Source: Cohnella phaseoli (GTDB taxonomy: Bacteria; Bacillota; Bacilli; Paenibacillales; Paenibacillaceae). Taken from it: DNA of 64,000 bases. Of this stretch, positions 1-8,340 are shown one piece after another (position 1 is the stretch's first letter; every line of letters starts with the position of its first letter). The DNA is taken from contig NZ_QRDZ01000029.1 of assembly GCF_003386235.1 (NCBI RefSeq), positions 1 through 64,000 of the forward strand, in the 5' to 3' direction. A program made the position numbers and the translations under genes. The notes under the pieces were generated by a model. That model was not told the origin of the DNA and did no database searches. It saw only the letters and a list, made by a program, of their open reading frames with translations.

Positions 1-415
1 TAATATCGATTCCTTGGGCTAATAGTAATTCAATCATTTCTTTATTTCCACGTTCACATGCAAAATGTATCGGCTGCAGATTGTTCGGACCTTTGGAATG
101 GACATCTGCGCCTGCTTCAATTAAATATCGAGTTATCTCTATGTAATTGTGACTAATTGCAATTGATAAGGGCGATTGTCTTCCGACATCTTTAATTTCT
201 TTATCTGCACCTGCTTCGATTAGAAGCTTCACTATATCCAGATTTCCTACTCTACACGCTATTTGCAAAGGTGTTCCGTTTATCGGATTCGAATAATCAG
301 TCAGCTTTTTATTTAGACTATTCGCTTTCGCATTACTTACATACTCCCGCACCAGATCCACATTTTGGTTATAACAAGCATGATGCAAGGTTTCATTATT
401 TTTCGTTGCTGTCAT
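1..415 (-). CDS. Ankyrin-repeat protein (3' end beyond window)
   Basis: The minus-strand frame opens at ATG 413-415, preceded by an AAGGGG ribosome site about 10 bases upstream, and runs off the left edge, so about 138 N-terminal residues are visible. They contain at least three ankyrin repeats with the usual G-T/S-P-L-x-I/A-A core and helix endings such as VKLLIEAGAD, TRYLIEAGAD and IELLLAQG. Ankyrin repeats mediate protein-protein contact. No catalytic domain or signal peptide is visible in this part. The AT-rich composition and the neighbouring unknown genes suggest an accessory region. Short bacterial ankyrin proteins often sit in toxin-immunity or stress loci, but nothing here proves that role. 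Confidence 0.85.
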   Translation of the reverse strand, partial: MTATKNNETLHHACYNQNVDLVREYVSNAKANSLNKKLTDYSNPINGTPLQIACRVGNLDIVKLLIEAGADKEIKDVGRQSPLSIAISHNYIEITRYLIEAGADVHSKGPNNLQPIHFACERGNKEMIELLLAQGIDI

Positions 416-526
416 CTGTAGTTACCCCTTCAACACCCAAGTCGGATTTATCGTTATCAACTTACCCACTAACCGTTCCGTTGCAGTCGCCGTGAGGCTC
501 AAAACTTCTCGAAGCTCCATGGTTGA

Positions 527-1534
527 TTAAAGACGAACGATGCGACGATAATGCAAGTATTCGGCACGGTCCTCCCACTTCTGCTCTTCCTCATAGGGGT
601 CGCGATAATAGGTAGCAACAGGAACATAGCCCCATGTGACGCCCATACCGCCACAGATAAGCGCACCGCCGTCCCCGCCTTTACCGCGCACGAGTCCTTC
701 AGGCGATACGGTCAGCTCCTGTTTGTAAGGATCGCCAAGGAATTGTAGCCCCATGCCGCTACTCTCCTCCAGATCGAAAGCTCTGTCGCTCACTGCCGGT
801 TCGCCCTGCTCTTTCTGCTCCGGATTCAGTTCTCCGAAGTGCCTGACCCTCATGCGGTAGTCGAAGCTGTCGCCCCAAGGAAATAACGTTCGACGACCTC
901 CGCCGTACACATATTCCCATTCCTCTTCTGTTAACAAATCGAAGCCATCGGGCAGTTCATCTTTCGCCCAAGCCTGCTGGCTGGGACTATCGGCAAACAA
1001 CCAAATGCGGATACGCCCATCCTCTTTGTCCAATCGAAAAGACTGATGCTGCTCATAGGAGCCGTAATTCGAGGACTTGACGAGCTCGAGCGCCTCCAGC
1101 ACATCGCTGTCTTCCTCCGGATCCAAGTCATCCAGTTCCACCTCATACCAGGCAACAAGGCGGGTTTGGCGCTCAATTAACAACGGACCTATGTCCGCCT
1201 CTCGCACAGGCGACATTTGCTCTCGTAGTACATGCTCCAACTCCGCAGGCTCTCTGCTCAAATCCTCCAAGCCGCTCTCAAGCTCTCCTTTCGTCTCTTC
1301 ATCCGGTCCGATTGCCCATTGCTCCCATCCGAGTGTAACTCGGTCACCGGGCACATATACGAATTCGCAGCCTTCATACACAAAGATACCCGTTTCCAGC
1401 TCAAGCCCGAACCGCTCGAAGCGTTCCATTTTCAGAAACGTGAAACCGGCAGGCAGGCGTGCATTTAACTCGCGCAACAGCTCCTCCTTATATTCACTTG
1501 TTTGTTTATTCCAAGTCGCCCGATCCCTTATCAC
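527..1534 (-). CDS. Formylglycine-generating-enzyme-like (SUMF1/FGE-sulfatase) protein
   Basis: About 335 residues. The GTG at 1532-1534 is preferred over an upstream TTG (1574-1576) because AAGGGGAG sits 6-7 bases before it. The central-to-C-terminal half carries the FGE-sulfatase/EgtB-type signature: a pattern like LPDGFDLLTEEEWEYVYGG followed by LFPWG, then a late block with GGDGG and GGMGVTWGYVP. The N-terminal ~150 residues are acidic and unrecognised. Canonical FGE uses two C-terminal active-site cysteines to oxidise a sulfatase cysteine; these are not evident (the only C-terminal Cys is in ALICGG) and no sulfatase lies nearby, so the fold is probably reused for another role. Family call good, function unknown. 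Confidence 0.7.
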   Translation of the reverse strand: MIRDRATWNKQTSEYKEELLRELNARLPAGFTFLKMERFERFGLELETGIFVYEGCEFVYVPGDRVTLGWEQWAIGPDEETKGELESGLEDLSREPAELEHVLREQMSPVREADIGPLLIERQTRLVAWYEVELDDLDPEEDSDVLEALELVKSSNYGSYEQHQSFRLDKEDGRIRIWLFADSPSQQAWAKDELPDGFDLLTEEEWEYVYGGGRRTLFPWGDSFDYRMRVRHFGELNPEQKEQGEPAVSDRAFDLEESSGMGLQFLGDPYKQELTVSPEGLVRGKGGDGGALICGGMGVTWGYVPVATYYRDPYEEEQKWEDRAEYLHYRRIVRL

Positions 1535-1585
1535 GATTGTCTCCCCTTTTTTGTATAGACTACAATTCCTCCGCAAAACAGCAAA

Positions 1586-2341
1586 TTACAAATTCCCTTC
1601 GATAGCAATTTCGTCCACATGCTCTAGCGTTGCTACCACCCACCGACCTACGTAATCAATAAATTCAGCGCTGGATGGGTTATTGATTGCTAGTATAGAC
1701 CAATGGTCCAGGATCACTTGCCATTCCGATTTACTAATGGAATTCATGCCGGTATGATCAAAATTCTCAAAACCTTTCCCCTTAAGTGGATATACCTGCT
1801 TGATTCCTTCGTATAAAAGATGAAAATCCTCGCGATATATCCATAAGCCGATACCCAAATTATCCCGCCAATGCCCCTTCTCATCTTCAGCATAAGGGTA
1901 CAGCCCGTAGCCGATATTCCCATCACAACGACGATGAAATTGCCGTACATCGATGAGATTATCTTTTTCAGTGATACGGAGTGTCAAAGTGGGATGATCC
2001 AAATGCTCTTTGATTTGCAAAACGATTTTCTCGAATTGCTTCTGTCGGCTGTTATCTTCCAAACGGTTAAAAAAGCTGCATTTCAATAAGAAATGCCCAC
2101 CCCAGCTCACTTGCTCTGTCCATTCAAAAAGAAACAATTCTTTAGCCGTTCGGTCCGGTCTGCCCGCATTAACCCATTCGAACAAAACCGTTTCGTCCTC
2201 TACAGCTGTAATAGATGAACCTGTCTCAACAAGAGAAAAGCGCACCGTGCCAAAATACTCTATTAGAAACGACTTGATCCGCAGTTTTTGTTCGTGAAGT
2301 GTCAGATAAGAAGTGCAAGCAATATTAAGGTCATAACGCAA
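1586..2341 (-). CDS. Unknown protein, 251 aa
   Basis: The open frame starts with TTG at 2339-2341, supported by AAAGGGAG eight bases upstream. I do not recognise the family. The protein is soluble-looking, with no signal peptide or membrane segment, and rich in aromatic residues. Its C-terminal part (about residues 185-250) has an FENFDHTGMN segment, a W-rich helix and an ending VDEIAIEG, a style seen in small cytoplasmic immunity-type proteins; that resemblance is an impression, not a match. It lies 50 bases upstream of the FGE-like gene on the same strand and may be co-transcribed with it and the ankyrin gene. Confidence 0.6.
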   Translation of the reverse strand: MRYDLNIACTSYLTLHEQKLRIKSFLIEYFGTVRFSLVETGSSITAVEDETVLFEWVNAGRPDRTAKELFLFEWTEQVSWGGHFLLKCSFFNRLEDNSRQKQFEKIVLQIKEHLDHPTLTLRITEKDNLIDVRQFHRRCDGNIGYGLYPYAEDEKGHWRDNLGIGLWIYREDFHLLYEGIKQVYPLKGKGFENFDHTGMNSISKSEWQVILDHWSILAINNPSSAEFIDYVGRWVVATLEHVDEIAIEGNL

Positions 2342-2740
2342 TAGGATAACTCCCTTTAAATCGGGGTGCTGGGTTAATCTATACTTGTAACTGGATTATT
2401 CTGCCCGATCGTCATCAGACTGTCTTTCGTGACGGTAGCCTGTTATATCATTGTACTATTGTTTCCACTTTTCACCACTACTTTTACAACGCTTTCCCAC
2501 TTCAGAACATCCCGTTATTTATTGTGAAATTTAGGTATCCCAAATCCGCCCCTTAAAATAATTAAACGTCTCCGCATGCAGCTTGTCCAATTCCAGCGCT
2601 TGTTCAGCGCGTGCAGCTCAGCAAGGTGAACGCCTGGCATGATAGATGTCCAAGCAACTCATGTTGTATGCCAATATACTATGCTGAAACATCACGATGC
2701 CCTGAATTTTAACTGAATTCAATTGGAGGACGGTGATGAA
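2342..2740. other. Intergenic stretch with possible gene remnant
   Basis: No intact gene is visible. On the minus strand around 2530-2620 a reading frame preceded directly by a stop gives about 28 protein-like codons (AEQALELDKLHAETFNYF, then KGRIWDT, stop), resembling the C-terminus of a lost helical protein. The stretch also has to hold the promoters for the unknown gene on the minus strand and the collagen-like gene on the plus strand. No strong -35/-10 pair stands out. Confidence 0.3.
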
Positions 2741-3793
2741 GTGCCCATCAAGACAAAACACACGTCAACTCACAAAGCGTGCAAAAAGAAAGTAAAAATT
2801 GTGTGCTGCGTAAAGAAACGGAAACGCCGCAGAATCCGGGTCTCCAGAATGCGGTTCGGCGGGATACAGCGGATTCTGGAAGCTTTGGAACAACGGCTGC
2901 ATCAGGGGCTAACCCCTCTGAACGATGAGCAGATCAAAGCGCTTCGCAAAGAATTGATCGCTTTGAGAGCGCAATTTGACGAATTGGGCGTTAACATTCC
3001 CATTCGGACGGCATTGCAAGAATTGACATTGGCGGAAACCAAACCGGAGGATTTCTCATTGCTAGCGCTGAGCCTCGCATTAAAAGAGATTTTCAATCGA
3101 GTCGAAACGTTCATTCTCCGGTTTGAGCTTTCGGAAGCGTCTATTTCCAGGTTAGAGAGAGAAATTTTGCAGATCCAGATCGATCTCAATCTAGCCTTAC
3201 AAACCAGTCAGGGTCCTCCCGGCCCTCCGGGACCGATCGGATTGCAAGGGCCGCAAGGACTTCCCGGAACAGCTGGAGCACCAGGCCCGCAAGGTCCTCA
3301 AGGGCCACAAGGTCCTCAAGGGCCGCAAGGTCCTCAGGGCCCACAAGGGCCGCAGGGTCCTCAAGGTCCTCAGGGTCCGCAAGGGAACAATTTTCTGGAG
3401 GAGTTTGCCACAATTGACGGCGGATTTACCGGGGCCATTCCCAATAACTCCCCGATTCCTTTTAATATGCCGCCGGAGATTAACGGGACATTTATCTCGC
3501 AGACGCCCCCCTCTCCAAGTGTGTTTCTGGAAGGCGGCCACACTTACCTTATCAATCGGGAGATCGGGAACATCACGACCACATCGGCTCCGGTTCAGTT
3601 TATTTTAACGTTGAACGGGACGGAAGTGCCCTACAGCTTTACTTCCGCAGTACAAGCGTTAGGCTCGTCGACAGCAGGCACGAGTATCGTCACGACGCCG
3701 CCGGGCGGACCGAGCGTCCTGCAATGGGTCAACGTTTCGGGTTTCACCGTCAATAACCTTGGCGCCACCATGACCATTGTTACGATTGCGTAG
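2741..3793 (+). CDS. Collagen-like GXY-repeat protein (BclA-type exosporium/surface protein)
   Basis: About 350 residues. The TTG at 2723 opens the frame but overlaps the GGAGG at 2725-2729; the GTG at 2741, eleven bases after it, is the likelier start. Layout: a very basic N-terminus with KKK and KRKRRRIR clusters and a CC pair; a helical region (about 40-155) predicted to be coiled; 19 uninterrupted Gly-X-Y triplets (about 158-214) ending in eleven GPQ units; and a C-terminal ~135-residue beta-rich domain with NGTEVPYSF and VNVSGFTVNN, as in BclA-like trimerisation domains. In spore formers such proteins form hair-like filaments on the spore surface. There is no Sec signal, in keeping with assembly in the mother cell. 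The 3' end overlaps the convergent next gene by 14 bases. Confidence 0.85.
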   Translation: MPIKTKHTSTHKACKKKVKIVCCVKKRKRRRIRVSRMRFGGIQRILEALEQRLHQGLTPLNDEQIKALRKELIALRAQFDELGVNIPIRTALQELTLAETKPEDFSLLALSLALKEIFNRVETFILRFELSEASISRLEREILQIQIDLNLALQTSQGPPGPPGPIGLQGPQGLPGTAGAPGPQGPQGPQGPQGPQGPQGPQGPQGPQGPQGPQGNNFLEEFATIDGGFTGAIPNNSPIPFNMPPEINGTFISQTPPSPSVFLEGGHTYLINREIGNITTTSAPVQFILTLNGTEVPYSFTSAVQALGSSTAGTSIVTTPPGGPSVLQWVNVSGFTVNNLGATMTIVTIA

Positions 3794-4445
3794 TGCTTTT
3801 GATTGCCAGGACTGATTTAGGCAGCACAAATAGCTTTGCTAACGGCTCTCCGCGAATGATCTTACAAGGCTGCAGAGGTTCGAACGCAATCGGCAATCCG
3901 AGGTGCAGCTGAACGGATTGTACCGATGTGCCCATGAGAAGTCCCGGATGTACGATGAAACGAGCGTCCTTCATTTCGATCGGCTGGATCAACAACAGAT
4001 GATCGTCCGGGATGTCAACAGACCAGCCAAGTCGCCATTCCAATGTTCCTTCCCCGTTTGGAATGAACATCGAGCGATAACGACCTTCATATTCGTATTC
4101 ATGAATTTTGTACCAGGAAGACGGCTTAACTCCCAATAAAATATCGTCCTTCTGCACCCATTCGTCCATATCCGCCAATTGTTTGAGCCGCGCAAATTCT
4201 TCAGGCTTATCCATCGTCGTTTGAATTTCCGATAACGGATGGATGGCGACATCGACGGGAGAATAAAGCGTCCAACCCAGCTCCTTGGCGCTGCGATACG
4301 GCCAGCAAACGCCCTTGACTCTACGGTTCTTAATCCATCTTGCTTCCTGATCAAGCAACTCAGGTTTCGCAAGTTTCTCTTTCTCTGGCAGGATTGCCGT
4401 CTGGATGAGTCGTCGAAAAGTAATTGTAGTCAATTCGCTATACAT
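3780..4445 (-). CDS. DUF6065-like protein of unknown function
   Basis: 221 residues with no signal or membrane segment. The order of motifs, ICWPY-like (VKGVCWPYRSAKELGW), a YSPVDV segment, WRLGWSVDIPDDHLLLIQP in the middle and a late RFIVHPGLL plus KIIRGEPLAKLFVLP, resembles DUF6065-type proteins, a small beta-rich family of unknown role. The annotated ATG directly abuts the AAAGGAG ribosome site (no spacer), so translation may begin at the in-frame TTG twelve bases downstream (4431-4433). Its 3' end overlaps the collagen-like gene tail-to-tail. Family assignment is tentative. Confidence 0.6.
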   Translation of the reverse strand: MYSELTTITFRRLIQTAILPEKEKLAKPELLDQEARWIKNRRVKGVCWPYRSAKELGWTLYSPVDVAIHPLSEIQTTMDKPEEFARLKQLADMDEWVQKDDILLGVKPSSWYKIHEYEYEGRYRSMFIPNGEGTLEWRLGWSVDIPDDHLLLIQPIEMKDARFIVHPGLLMGTSVQSVQLHLGLPIAFEPLQPCKIIRGEPLAKLFVLPKSVLAIKSTTQS

Positions 4446-4537
4446 CTCCTTTATCGTCTCGACTCATTCACGAACCCGAAAGAACGGATTACGACATCAT
4501 ATGTCGGCAAGATCGAATCGGCTATCCAACGCTCCCG

Positions 4538-4586
4538 CAAAAAACAAGGCGGTCGTCCATCTGCAGATCAGAAGGAAAACCGCCTT
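4538..4586 (-). terminator. Rho-independent terminator
   Basis: Reading the minus strand, AAGGCGGT (4586-4579) pairs with ACCGCCTT (4553-4546) around a long loop and is followed by GTTTTTTG. It lies downstream of the FAD/Rieske gene, after another hairpin, and is the second of two in series. Confidence 0.55.
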
Positions 4587-4611
4587 CGCCGTCCTTCAGA
4601 TTTGACCAAAC

Positions 4612-4661
4612 GCAAAAGAAACGCCGACGCACATCGTTTCTCACGACATGTTCGGCGTTTC
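4612..4661 (-). terminator. Rho-independent terminator of the FAD/Rieske gene
   Basis: On the minus strand GAAACGCCGA (4661-4652) pairs perfectly with TCGGCGTTTC (4627-4618) and is followed by TTTTGCG. The loop is about 24 bases. It is the first strong hairpin after the stop codon at 4708. Confidence 0.65.
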
Positions 4662-4693
4662 CTGATTTTATGTTAGGCGATGTTTACTTAAGT

Positions 4694-4715
4694 TTACATA
4701 ATATTAATTATGTAA
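4694..4715. repeat. AT-rich perfect inverted repeat over a stop codon
   Basis: TTACATAAT, 4 bases, ATTATGTAA: nine-base perfect arms spanning the stop codon of the FAD/Rieske gene at 4708-4710. Similar half-sites (ACATAA/TTATGT) recur upstream of the nitric oxide synthase gene at 21915-21932. It could be an operator-like site or a weak mRNA 3' hairpin. Confidence 0.45.
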
Positions 4716-6246
4716 CTGAACTGACCTCATTAACCTCAAGAACGGTAAGAGGCTCCTTGGCCGGCCCCTCGACCACCTCGCCCGTATACGAGAAACGCGA
4801 TCCATGGCAAGGGCAATCCCATGTCAGGTCCCCGTCGTTCCAATTCGTCTCGCAGCCCATATGCGTGCAAGTCGTATCCACCACATGCAGCTTTCCTTCC
4901 GGATCGCGATAAGCGCCCGCGCGCTTGCCGTTAACGCGGACAGTTGCGCCCTCGCCCGGGATCAGGCTGCTTGGCAATCGATATACGATATCCATTTTAC
5001 CGGCGATAAGCTGCTTAGCGACGTCCAAATTGTCGGTTACGAAGCTTTTGATATCGGGATCTGCATGCAAACGGGACGGATCGAACAATTCGCGATACCG
5101 ATCCTCTTGACCCAGCACCAGATTGGTCAACAGACGTGCGGCAGCCGTTCCGTTCGTCATTCCCCATTTCCGATATCCGGTCGCGACGAAAATGCGATCC
5201 GAACCGGAAGTAATCCGCCCGATGTAGGGCATTTTGTCCAATGTAACGAGATCTTGAGCAGACCAGCGATAAGCGATCTCCCTCACGCGGTACAGAGAAT
5301 CGGCAAATGTCTTCAGCGCATCGTAATGGCGGATCGTGCAGGGACTCTGCCCGGCTTTATGACCTTCGCCGCCGATCAGCACGAGCGGTTCCTGACCGTC
5401 GGCTGCAATCCGAATCGACCGTTTCGGATTGTCCGCATTGATGTACATTCCGCCGCCATAGCTCTCCTCGATTTTAACCCCTAGAACATAGGAACGCTCC
5501 GCATGCATGCGCGCGAAATAAAACCCTTTCCAATCGGCGAACGGAAAGTGTGAGGCGCAAATCACATGGCCGCAGCGAATGCGGGCTCCCGCTTCCGTAA
5601 GTACGACCGGCGCGTCTCCATCCTCCACCTTCATCGCCGTCGTCTGCTCAAAAATCCGAGCCCCCGCCTCCACTGCTTTGTTTGTTAATGCCATTAAATA
5701 GGACAGCGGATGAAATCTGGCTTGACTAGGCATCAGCAGGGCTGCCTTGATTTCAATCGGTAGCGCAATATGATCCGTCAGCTCTCCGGAGATGCCGAGC
5801 TTCTCGTAGGCGCGGAGCTCGTTCTCGAGATTTTCGATCGCCAAATTGGACTCGGTGTAAATATAGGAAGGCTCGTCCGCCAAATCGCAGTCGATGCTTT
5901 CCGTGGCAATCGTCTCGCGCATAAAATTCATGGCCTCAAGATTGGCCTCATAGTACAGACGCGTTTTGTCCTCGCCAAAGTGGTTGATGAACTCGTCGTA
6001 GATCAGATCGTGCTGGGTGGTGATTTTGGCGGTCGTATGTCCGGTCGTTCCGTTAAGAATGCGACCCGCTTCCAGGAGAATGGTCTTTCTCCCGGCGCGG
6101 GACAGCAAATAAGCGGCAGTAATTCCGGTAATTCCGGCGCCGACGATGACGACATCGGCCTCCGTATCGCTCGTTAACGGAGGGAATTCGGGCAGACGGA
6201 CAGACGACGTCCAGTACGACTGCGGAAATTCGGGAAGCTGCTTCAT
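4708..6246 (-). CDS. FAD-dependent oxidoreductase with C-terminal Rieske [2Fe-2S] domain (YhfW-like)
   Basis: 512 residues. The N-terminal Rossmann motif VVIVGAGITGITAAYLL (about 34-50) binds FAD, followed by a DAO-type domain. The C-terminal ~100 residues are a Rieske domain: C460-T-H462 and C478-P-C480-H481 form the cluster ligands, with C465 and C480 as the usual disulfide pair. The layout matches the Bacillus YhfW family, whose substrate is unknown. The ATG is preceded by AAAGGAG. The gene lies 45 bases after the MMPL exporter gene, separated only by a short hairpin (GAAGCT/AGCTTC, about 6281-6299), so it may belong to the polyketide operon or be partly uncoupled from it. A role in oxidative tailoring is inference. 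Confidence 0.9.
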   Translation of the reverse strand: MKQLPEFPQSYWTSSVRLPEFPPLTSDTEADVVIVGAGITGITAAYLLSRAGRKTILLEAGRILNGTTGHTTAKITTQHDLIYDEFINHFGEDKTRLYYEANLEAMNFMRETIATESIDCDLADEPSYIYTESNLAIENLENELRAYEKLGISGELTDHIALPIEIKAALLMPSQARFHPLSYLMALTNKAVEAGARIFEQTTAMKVEDGDAPVVLTEAGARIRCGHVICASHFPFADWKGFYFARMHAERSYVLGVKIEESYGGGMYINADNPKRSIRIAADGQEPLVLIGGEGHKAGQSPCTIRHYDALKTFADSLYRVREIAYRWSAQDLVTLDKMPYIGRITSGSDRIFVATGYRKWGMTNGTAAARLLTNLVLGQEDRYRELFDPSRLHADPDIKSFVTDNLDVAKQLIAGKMDIVYRLPSSLIPGEGATVRVNGKRAGAYRDPEGKLHVVDTTCTHMGCETNWNDGDLTWDCPCHGSRFSYTGEVVEGPAKEPLTVLEVNEVSSVT

Positions 6247-6291
6247 CCTGTGCGCTCCTTTGCTGTTCGGTTAAGAATTGGAAGCTTTGGC

Positions 6292-8340
6292 TTAGCTTCT
6301 CACAAACGGCAGCCACCAATTCCATTTTCCGAAACATTTCATCAGCGCCGGGACGAGTAGCATCCGCACGATAGTCGCATCCAGGAGCACAACGGCCGCA
6401 ATGCCGATGCCAAGCTGCTTAACCCCCGAGACATCGGCTAGCGCGAACGGAGCCGTTACCGCGATCATGATCGCGGCCGCCGATGCGATGATGCTTCCCG
6501 AAGCCGTCAATCCTTCGCGGATCGCCCTGTCGTTGTTGCGCGTCTCCCCGTAGCCCTCATATATTCGCGATAGCAGAAAAATGCCGTAATCCATACTGAT
6601 GCCGAACGTCAGGCCAAAAATAAACACCGGAATCATAATCGCAATGTCGGTCGCTTCGATACCGAAACGGCCTCCTTGAAACAGCCAGGACAGCAGACCG
6701 AAGGAAGCCGCTATGGACATCAGATTCATCGCAATCGCCTTCACCGGAATGAACAAAGAGCGGAAGGCTGCCGCGAGAACGAGAAAATTGGACAGGACAA
6801 CGAAGAGCAGCACGTGCTTCATACGGCCGAATACCTCGTCATGTACCTCCTGATCGTATTTCGGTTCTCCTCCGATCTTCACGTCAAGATCGGCATATTG
6901 CCTGTCCCGCTCCCGCAACCATTGCATCGTCGTATTCGCTGCTTTATCCCCCTGCAGCCATACCGAAATCCAGCGATGCCCCTGACCGCCGGCCAGATGA
7001 CCTTCCTTAATATCCGCTTGCACCACGTACGGATCGCGAAGCAGCTCATGACGAATGCTTTCAACAGCTTGTCTGCTGCCGGGCCCCTCCTTCACCGCAA
7101 GCCACACCTGCGATACGGACGACGGTTGAAAATGAAGAGCGAACGCTTCGGCGGCCAGTCGCGATTCCTGAGACTGCGGCAGCGATTGCGGTCCCGGCAC
7201 GCCAACCTCCAACGAGCGGATCGGGAACATGCAGATGAGCAGAAAGCCCATGGCAAAAGTTACAGCAGCAGCCGGCCGTCTCATAACGGCATTCGCCAGC
7301 GTCCGCCATAACCTGCCGGAAGGATGCGGTCTCTCCCTGCGGGAAGCCAGTCTTCCGCGAAGCGCATATAGCAGCGCCGGAACGAAAGTCAGGTTCACAA
7401 GCATCGAAACGGCCAAAACGACGAGCGTCCCCAGCGCGACGGTATTGAAAATGGGCATGCGAACGTAGAGCGTGCCGAGTAGTGCGAGTGCAACGCAGCC
7501 CGCGGATATTGTCACCGCTCTTCCTGAGGTGATCATCGTCCTGCGCAGCGCTTCGTCCGCCTTCTGCCCCTGGCGCTCTTCCCGGAAACGACTCACCATC
7601 AGCAGCGCGAAATCGATACATACGGCCATGCCGACCATCGGGATGACGTTGTACACGAACACGGATAGCGACAGTCCGCTGTATTGCCCGATCAAGCACA
7701 TCATTCCCATGGAGACGATAACCGTGATGCCGCCCGCTGCAAGCGGAAGAACGGCGGGCAGCAGTCCTCCGAGCGCGAAGACGAGCAGTCCGAACGCGAT
7801 CGGCAGACCGACGGCTTCGGCTGCTTGCAAATCCGTTCGGCTCAAGCGGTTAACGTCCTGCTGCACAACCGGCTTGCCGGTCAGCGTCGCTTTGACGTCG
7901 CCGCTGTTTGTCAGCACGCCGCGAATTCGTTCCAACGCGAGCTGCTTGTCCTCCATCGAGCCGGGGAGAATGGCAAGCGTGGCGTAGGCGTATTCTCCCT
8001 GCAGCATTTCCGGCCGCTCAAGCGGAGACGATGCGACGAGCGTTCCGGAAATTTGACCGATCCGGCTCATCGTGTTCGCAATCGACTGGCCAAAACTTCG
8101 AGAGGATCTGCCGTCGTGGTTATGGAACAAGACGATTACCGGCTCCTCCGGCATCCGCAGCTCCTGCGACAACAGTCTTTGAACATCGGCATATTGGCCG
8201 TCCGTCTCCAGACCGTGATCCCCAAGCACGTCTGGCAGCTTGGCGGCAAGCGGAGTGAAACAAGCGGCCAGAATAAGCCAGAAGCCGATAATCCACGAGC
8301 GCCGCCGGATCGCTGTGTTCGTCAAGCGCCGCAGAGTCAT
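6292..8340 (-). CDS. MMPL-family RND-type lipid exporter
   Basis: 682 residues with the MMPL layout: one N-terminal membrane helix (about 14-34), a large extracellular domain, a first block of helices (about 175-330), a second extracellular domain, and a second block (about 505-675) that includes the hallmark FGISMDYGIFLLSR. MMPL proteins use the proton gradient to export lipids and lipid-like polyketides. The ATG overlaps the stop of the ketosynthase gene by four bases (ATGA), indicating translational coupling. The most likely cargo is the type III polyketide product of this operon; that is inferred from context. Confidence 0.92.
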   Translation of the reverse strand: MTLRRLTNTAIRRRSWIIGFWLILAACFTPLAAKLPDVLGDHGLETDGQYADVQRLLSQELRMPEEPVIVLFHNHDGRSSRSFGQSIANTMSRIGQISGTLVASSPLERPEMLQGEYAYATLAILPGSMEDKQLALERIRGVLTNSGDVKATLTGKPVVQQDVNRLSRTDLQAAEAVGLPIAFGLLVFALGGLLPAVLPLAAGGITVIVSMGMMCLIGQYSGLSLSVFVYNVIPMVGMAVCIDFALLMVSRFREERQGQKADEALRRTMITSGRAVTISAGCVALALLGTLYVRMPIFNTVALGTLVVLAVSMLVNLTFVPALLYALRGRLASRRERPHPSGRLWRTLANAVMRRPAAAVTFAMGFLLICMFPIRSLEVGVPGPQSLPQSQESRLAAEAFALHFQPSSVSQVWLAVKEGPGSRQAVESIRHELLRDPYVVQADIKEGHLAGGQGHRWISVWLQGDKAANTTMQWLRERDRQYADLDVKIGGEPKYDQEVHDEVFGRMKHVLLFVVLSNFLVLAAAFRSLFIPVKAIAMNLMSIAASFGLLSWLFQGGRFGIEATDIAIMIPVFIFGLTFGISMDYGIFLLSRIYEGYGETRNNDRAIREGLTASGSIIASAAAIMIAVTAPFALADVSGVKQLGIGIAAVVLLDATIVRMLLVPALMKCFGKWNWWLPFVRS

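Noticed and set aside
1077..1655. Long plus-strand frames opposite the FGE-like gene
   Set aside because: Serine-rich antisense shadows without ribosome sites.
2530..2660. Short protein-like frame on the minus strand before the collagen gene
   Set aside because: It is preceded by a stop, has no start or ribosome site, and is too short to identify; kept only as a possible remnant.
3186..3541. Minus-strand frames opposite the Gly-X-Y region (LRTLRTL-type repeats)
   Set aside because: These are shadows of the collagen repeat; no ribosome site and composition follows the opposite strand.
4446..4707. Possible small RNA gene in the gap with two hairpins
   Set aside because: Both hairpins read as terminators of the minus-strand gene and no promoter was visible.
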